Source of the DNA: Algivirga pacifica
GTDB taxonomy: Bacteria; Bacteroidota; Bacteroidia; Cytophagales; Flammeovirgaceae
Direction: 5' to 3'
Length of the DNA: 64,000 bases
NCBI RefSeq assembly: GCF_039543525.1
Contig: NZ_BAABJX010000038.1
Span: 1 to 64,000, forward strand
In this document: one piece after another, positions 62,621-64,000 of the stretch
Position numbering within the stretch: position 1 is the first letter of the stretch
Layout: every line of letters begins with the position of its first letter
Made by a program: the position numbers and the translations under genes
Notes under the pieces: model-generated
What the model was told of the DNA's origin: nothing
What the model saw: the letters and a program-made list of their open reading frames with translations, nothing else
Database searches by the model: none

Positions 62621-63455
62621 GGTTTACTTTGAATTTTGATAATATCTTGTCCAGGATAGAAGGGTTAGCCCCGATGATTTGCGTAAGCACATAGTACTTA
62701 CTCACCACTTCATCTGTTTGTGTCTGTAGCCACTCTTTGATCTTTTCGCCTACCTCTGCGGCTGCACTTTCTTCTGCTCCTTCCATTTTCACTTGTGGCA
62801 TGTCGTCTGTATCTCCGTTCATGGTGACGGGTAGTTGAGGAGCTTGTTGGTCAATGCCCATCACTCTTGCAAGTGCGGTTCCTGCCAGTCCTGCGAGTAC
62901 AGGGTTGGAAGCGACTTTCTCCAAGACACCATTCATGCCGCCTGTTTTTTCCAGCTCTACCTGACGTTGGATCAGCTCAAACTCCTTGTCCTTGAAAGCC
63001 GATTGCTTTTCCAGATTGAAGTTTTCCTTTTTCAGATCCTGATTCTCTTTTTCCAGGTATTCCAGCTTGCTTTGAAGGGAGTTATTCTCTCGTTCGAGGC
63101 GGTTAATCACAAAGTTTTTATAGTCATCCATGCCTGGGTGCGAAGAAGGTGCAGGAACGCTAGGCGTTTGTATTCCGGAGAGTCCTGGGTATTCACTTTC
63201 GGATAAGCGGACAATGGTATATTCATCCAATAGCTTGGCGGAGGATCCATTCTTTTTCCTTCTGTGGACATAGAGTTGGTCTAACTCAAAGCTATGGGCG
63301 ATCTCTCTTAGAAACTTGGTAATGCTTTCCGCACTTTCCTTTTTGATGTTTTCGTAGAGTAGTGTTCGTTCGCCTTGTAGGTCTGCGAGTACATCAAAAC
63401 CGTATTCGTCCAGAACGAGTAGCTTGCTGATTTGATTGATGGTGGTGGTGTTCAT
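62532..63455 (-). CDS. Coiled-coil protein of the viral operon
   Basis: A 307-residue protein: an N-terminal domain with EYGFDVLADLQGERTLLYENI and KKNGSSAKLLDEYTIVRLSE, a P/S linker, a coiled coil (about 113-165, YKNFVINRLERENNSLQSK onward), a short hydrophobic stretch (NPVLAGLAGTALARVMG) and an acidic helix. The end overlaps the 59-residue gene. I do not recognise it; a structural or scaffolding role would fit the position. Confidence 0.65.
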   Translation of the reverse strand: MNTTTINQISKLLVLDEYGFDVLADLQGERTLLYENIKKESAESITKFLREIAHSFELDQLYVHRRKKNGSSAKLLDEYTIVRLSESEYPGLSGIQTPSVPAPSSHPGMDDYKNFVINRLERENNSLQSKLEYLEKENQDLKKENFNLEKQSAFKDKEFELIQRQVELEKTGGMNGVLEKVASNPVLAGLAGTALARVMGIDQQAPQLPVTMNGDTDDMPQVKMEGAEESAAAEVGEKIKEWLQTQTDEVVSKYYVLTQIIGANPSILDKILSKFKVNHEGKSNHYPGGEEPGRGIAESESLTAVGQ

Positions 63456-63502
63456 CGGGGCGTTGTGTTTTAGTTGAAGGGAAATAAATAGTCCTTCTCT
63501 TT

Positions 63503-63636
63503 CCCGCCCAGGGTTGAAACCCCGGGCTCTGTTAGAGATACCACTTCGTGGTGATCTGTTCTTTCGTTAATCGTTAGTATAGATCGCCACAACGTGGCAA
63601 TTCATAAAGAGCCTGGGGTTTCAACCCTAGGCGAGG
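63503..63636. repeat. REP-like double hairpin, copy without transposase
   Basis: CGCCCAGGGTTGAAACCC at the left and GGGTTTCAACCCTAGGCG at the right, with inner CCACTTCGTGG and GCCACAACGTGGC hairpins. It is a relative of the sequences flanking the Y1 transposase at 50619-50753 and 51367-51424. Confidence 0.85.
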
Positions 63637-63661
63637 TTTGATTGTGGATTATGACATCCCT

Positions 63662-64000
63662 CTATCTCCTTCTCCTTGGTCGTCTTCGTCTTGCTGCTGC
63701 AGCCCTTTTTCTCGCTGCCAATGCTCTTTTTCGCTTCAATGCTGCGGCTCTACGTCTGGCGAGTAATGCCCTTCTTTTCTTCAAGGCTGCCATTCTCTTT
63801 CTTGCTGCGGATGAAGATCGTCTGCGACTAGAAGATGGTCGCTTTCTGGATGCCGCTTTTACTCTGCGGGAAAGTACCGATAGCTTTTTCTTTAGTCGGG
63901 AGATCGCAATGTTCTGGGCTTTGATCTTGCTGAGGTAGGTACGAACTCTTTTATTTCCCGTGGATCCTTTCTTTCGCTCGTTTCGAAGTTGCTGTAGCAT
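63662..64000 (-). CDS. Arginine/lysine-rich basic (protamine-like) protein
   Basis: At least 112 residues from the ATG at the window edge (64000); a start further upstream cannot be excluded. Composition is dominated by R, K, A and S, with runs such as RRRAAALKRKRALAARKR and the end RRRRPRRRR. The N-terminal MLQQLRNERKKGSTGNKR part is helical. Such proteins condense nucleic acid, as in viral core proteins. It begins the visible part of the leftward viral operon. Confidence 0.7.
   Translation of the reverse strand: MLQQLRNERKKGSTGNKRVRTYLSKIKAQNIAISRLKKKLSVLSRRVKAASRKRPSSSRRRSSSAARKRMAALKKRRALLARRRAAALKRKRALAARKRAAAARRRRPRRRR

Noticed and set aside
47302..64000. Tailed prophage or integrative conjugative element as a firm call
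   Set aside because: No terminase, portal, tail, relaxase or conjugation gene is seen; the element type is left open.

Overview
The window looks like the chromosome of a gliding, secretion-rich member of the Bacteroidota, probably order Cytophagales. Evidence: a SusC/SusD pair, large secreted enzymes ending in type IX secretion (Por) sorting domains, a GldA-type ABC ATPase, DUF4292 and DUF6252 lipoproteins, and IntDOT-like integrases. The species is not identifiable from sequence reading alone.

Positions 1-33 kb are ordinary chromosome. In order: the 3' tail of a group II intron; two aconitases (acnA, acnB); a SpoIIAA-like protein; gldA; fabH; an FAD oxidoreductase; a histidine kinase that has lost its catalytic residues; lipoproteins; valS; a chalcone-isomerase-like protein; a cytidylate-kinase-like protein; and a YheT hydrolase. 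Several gaps hold long imperfect inverted repeats built on small GC-rich hairpins (REP/BIME-like). At 19.7-33 kb is a secreted-glycan locus: SusC, SusD, two lipoproteins and two GHL10 (DigH-like) glycosidases with sorting tails, plausibly aimed at bacterial cell-wall glycan.

From tRNA-Arg (33.15 kb) to the right edge is an integrated element whose far end is not visible. It opens with two tandem tyrosine recombinases. A cargo block follows (36-47 kb): an AbiC-like membrane protein, a complete type I restriction-modification system with a controller-type HTH gene and an embedded Schlafen/AlbA_2 protein, an HNH protein, and a nitrilase-like gene interrupted by an in-frame amber codon. From 47.3 to 64 kb everything reads leftward and looks viral: holin, a frame-broken PAPS-reductase-like gene, a P-loop ATPase, a DarB-like SNF2 helicase with a separate N6-adenine methylase, an orphan C5 methylase, a GH108 muramidase, and several small single-span membrane proteins (one annexin-like, one peptidoglycan-binding-like), ending in an arginine/lysine-rich basic protein. 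No capsid, portal, terminase or tail gene is visible, so the virus type is inferred.

Three observations stand out. (1) A textbook -1 frameshift site (A AAA AAG, 5-nt spacer, perfect 9-bp stem) sits at the stop codon of a lysine-rich gene and leads into the frame of the ATPase, which has no ATG of its own. (2) Three otherwise unrelated proteins of the element end in the same C-terminal tail, ALELEL followed by exactly five residues, encoded by different codons; this suggests a targeting or virion-packaging tag. (3) A cargo slot is bracketed by a 204-bp direct repeat of a conserved element gene.
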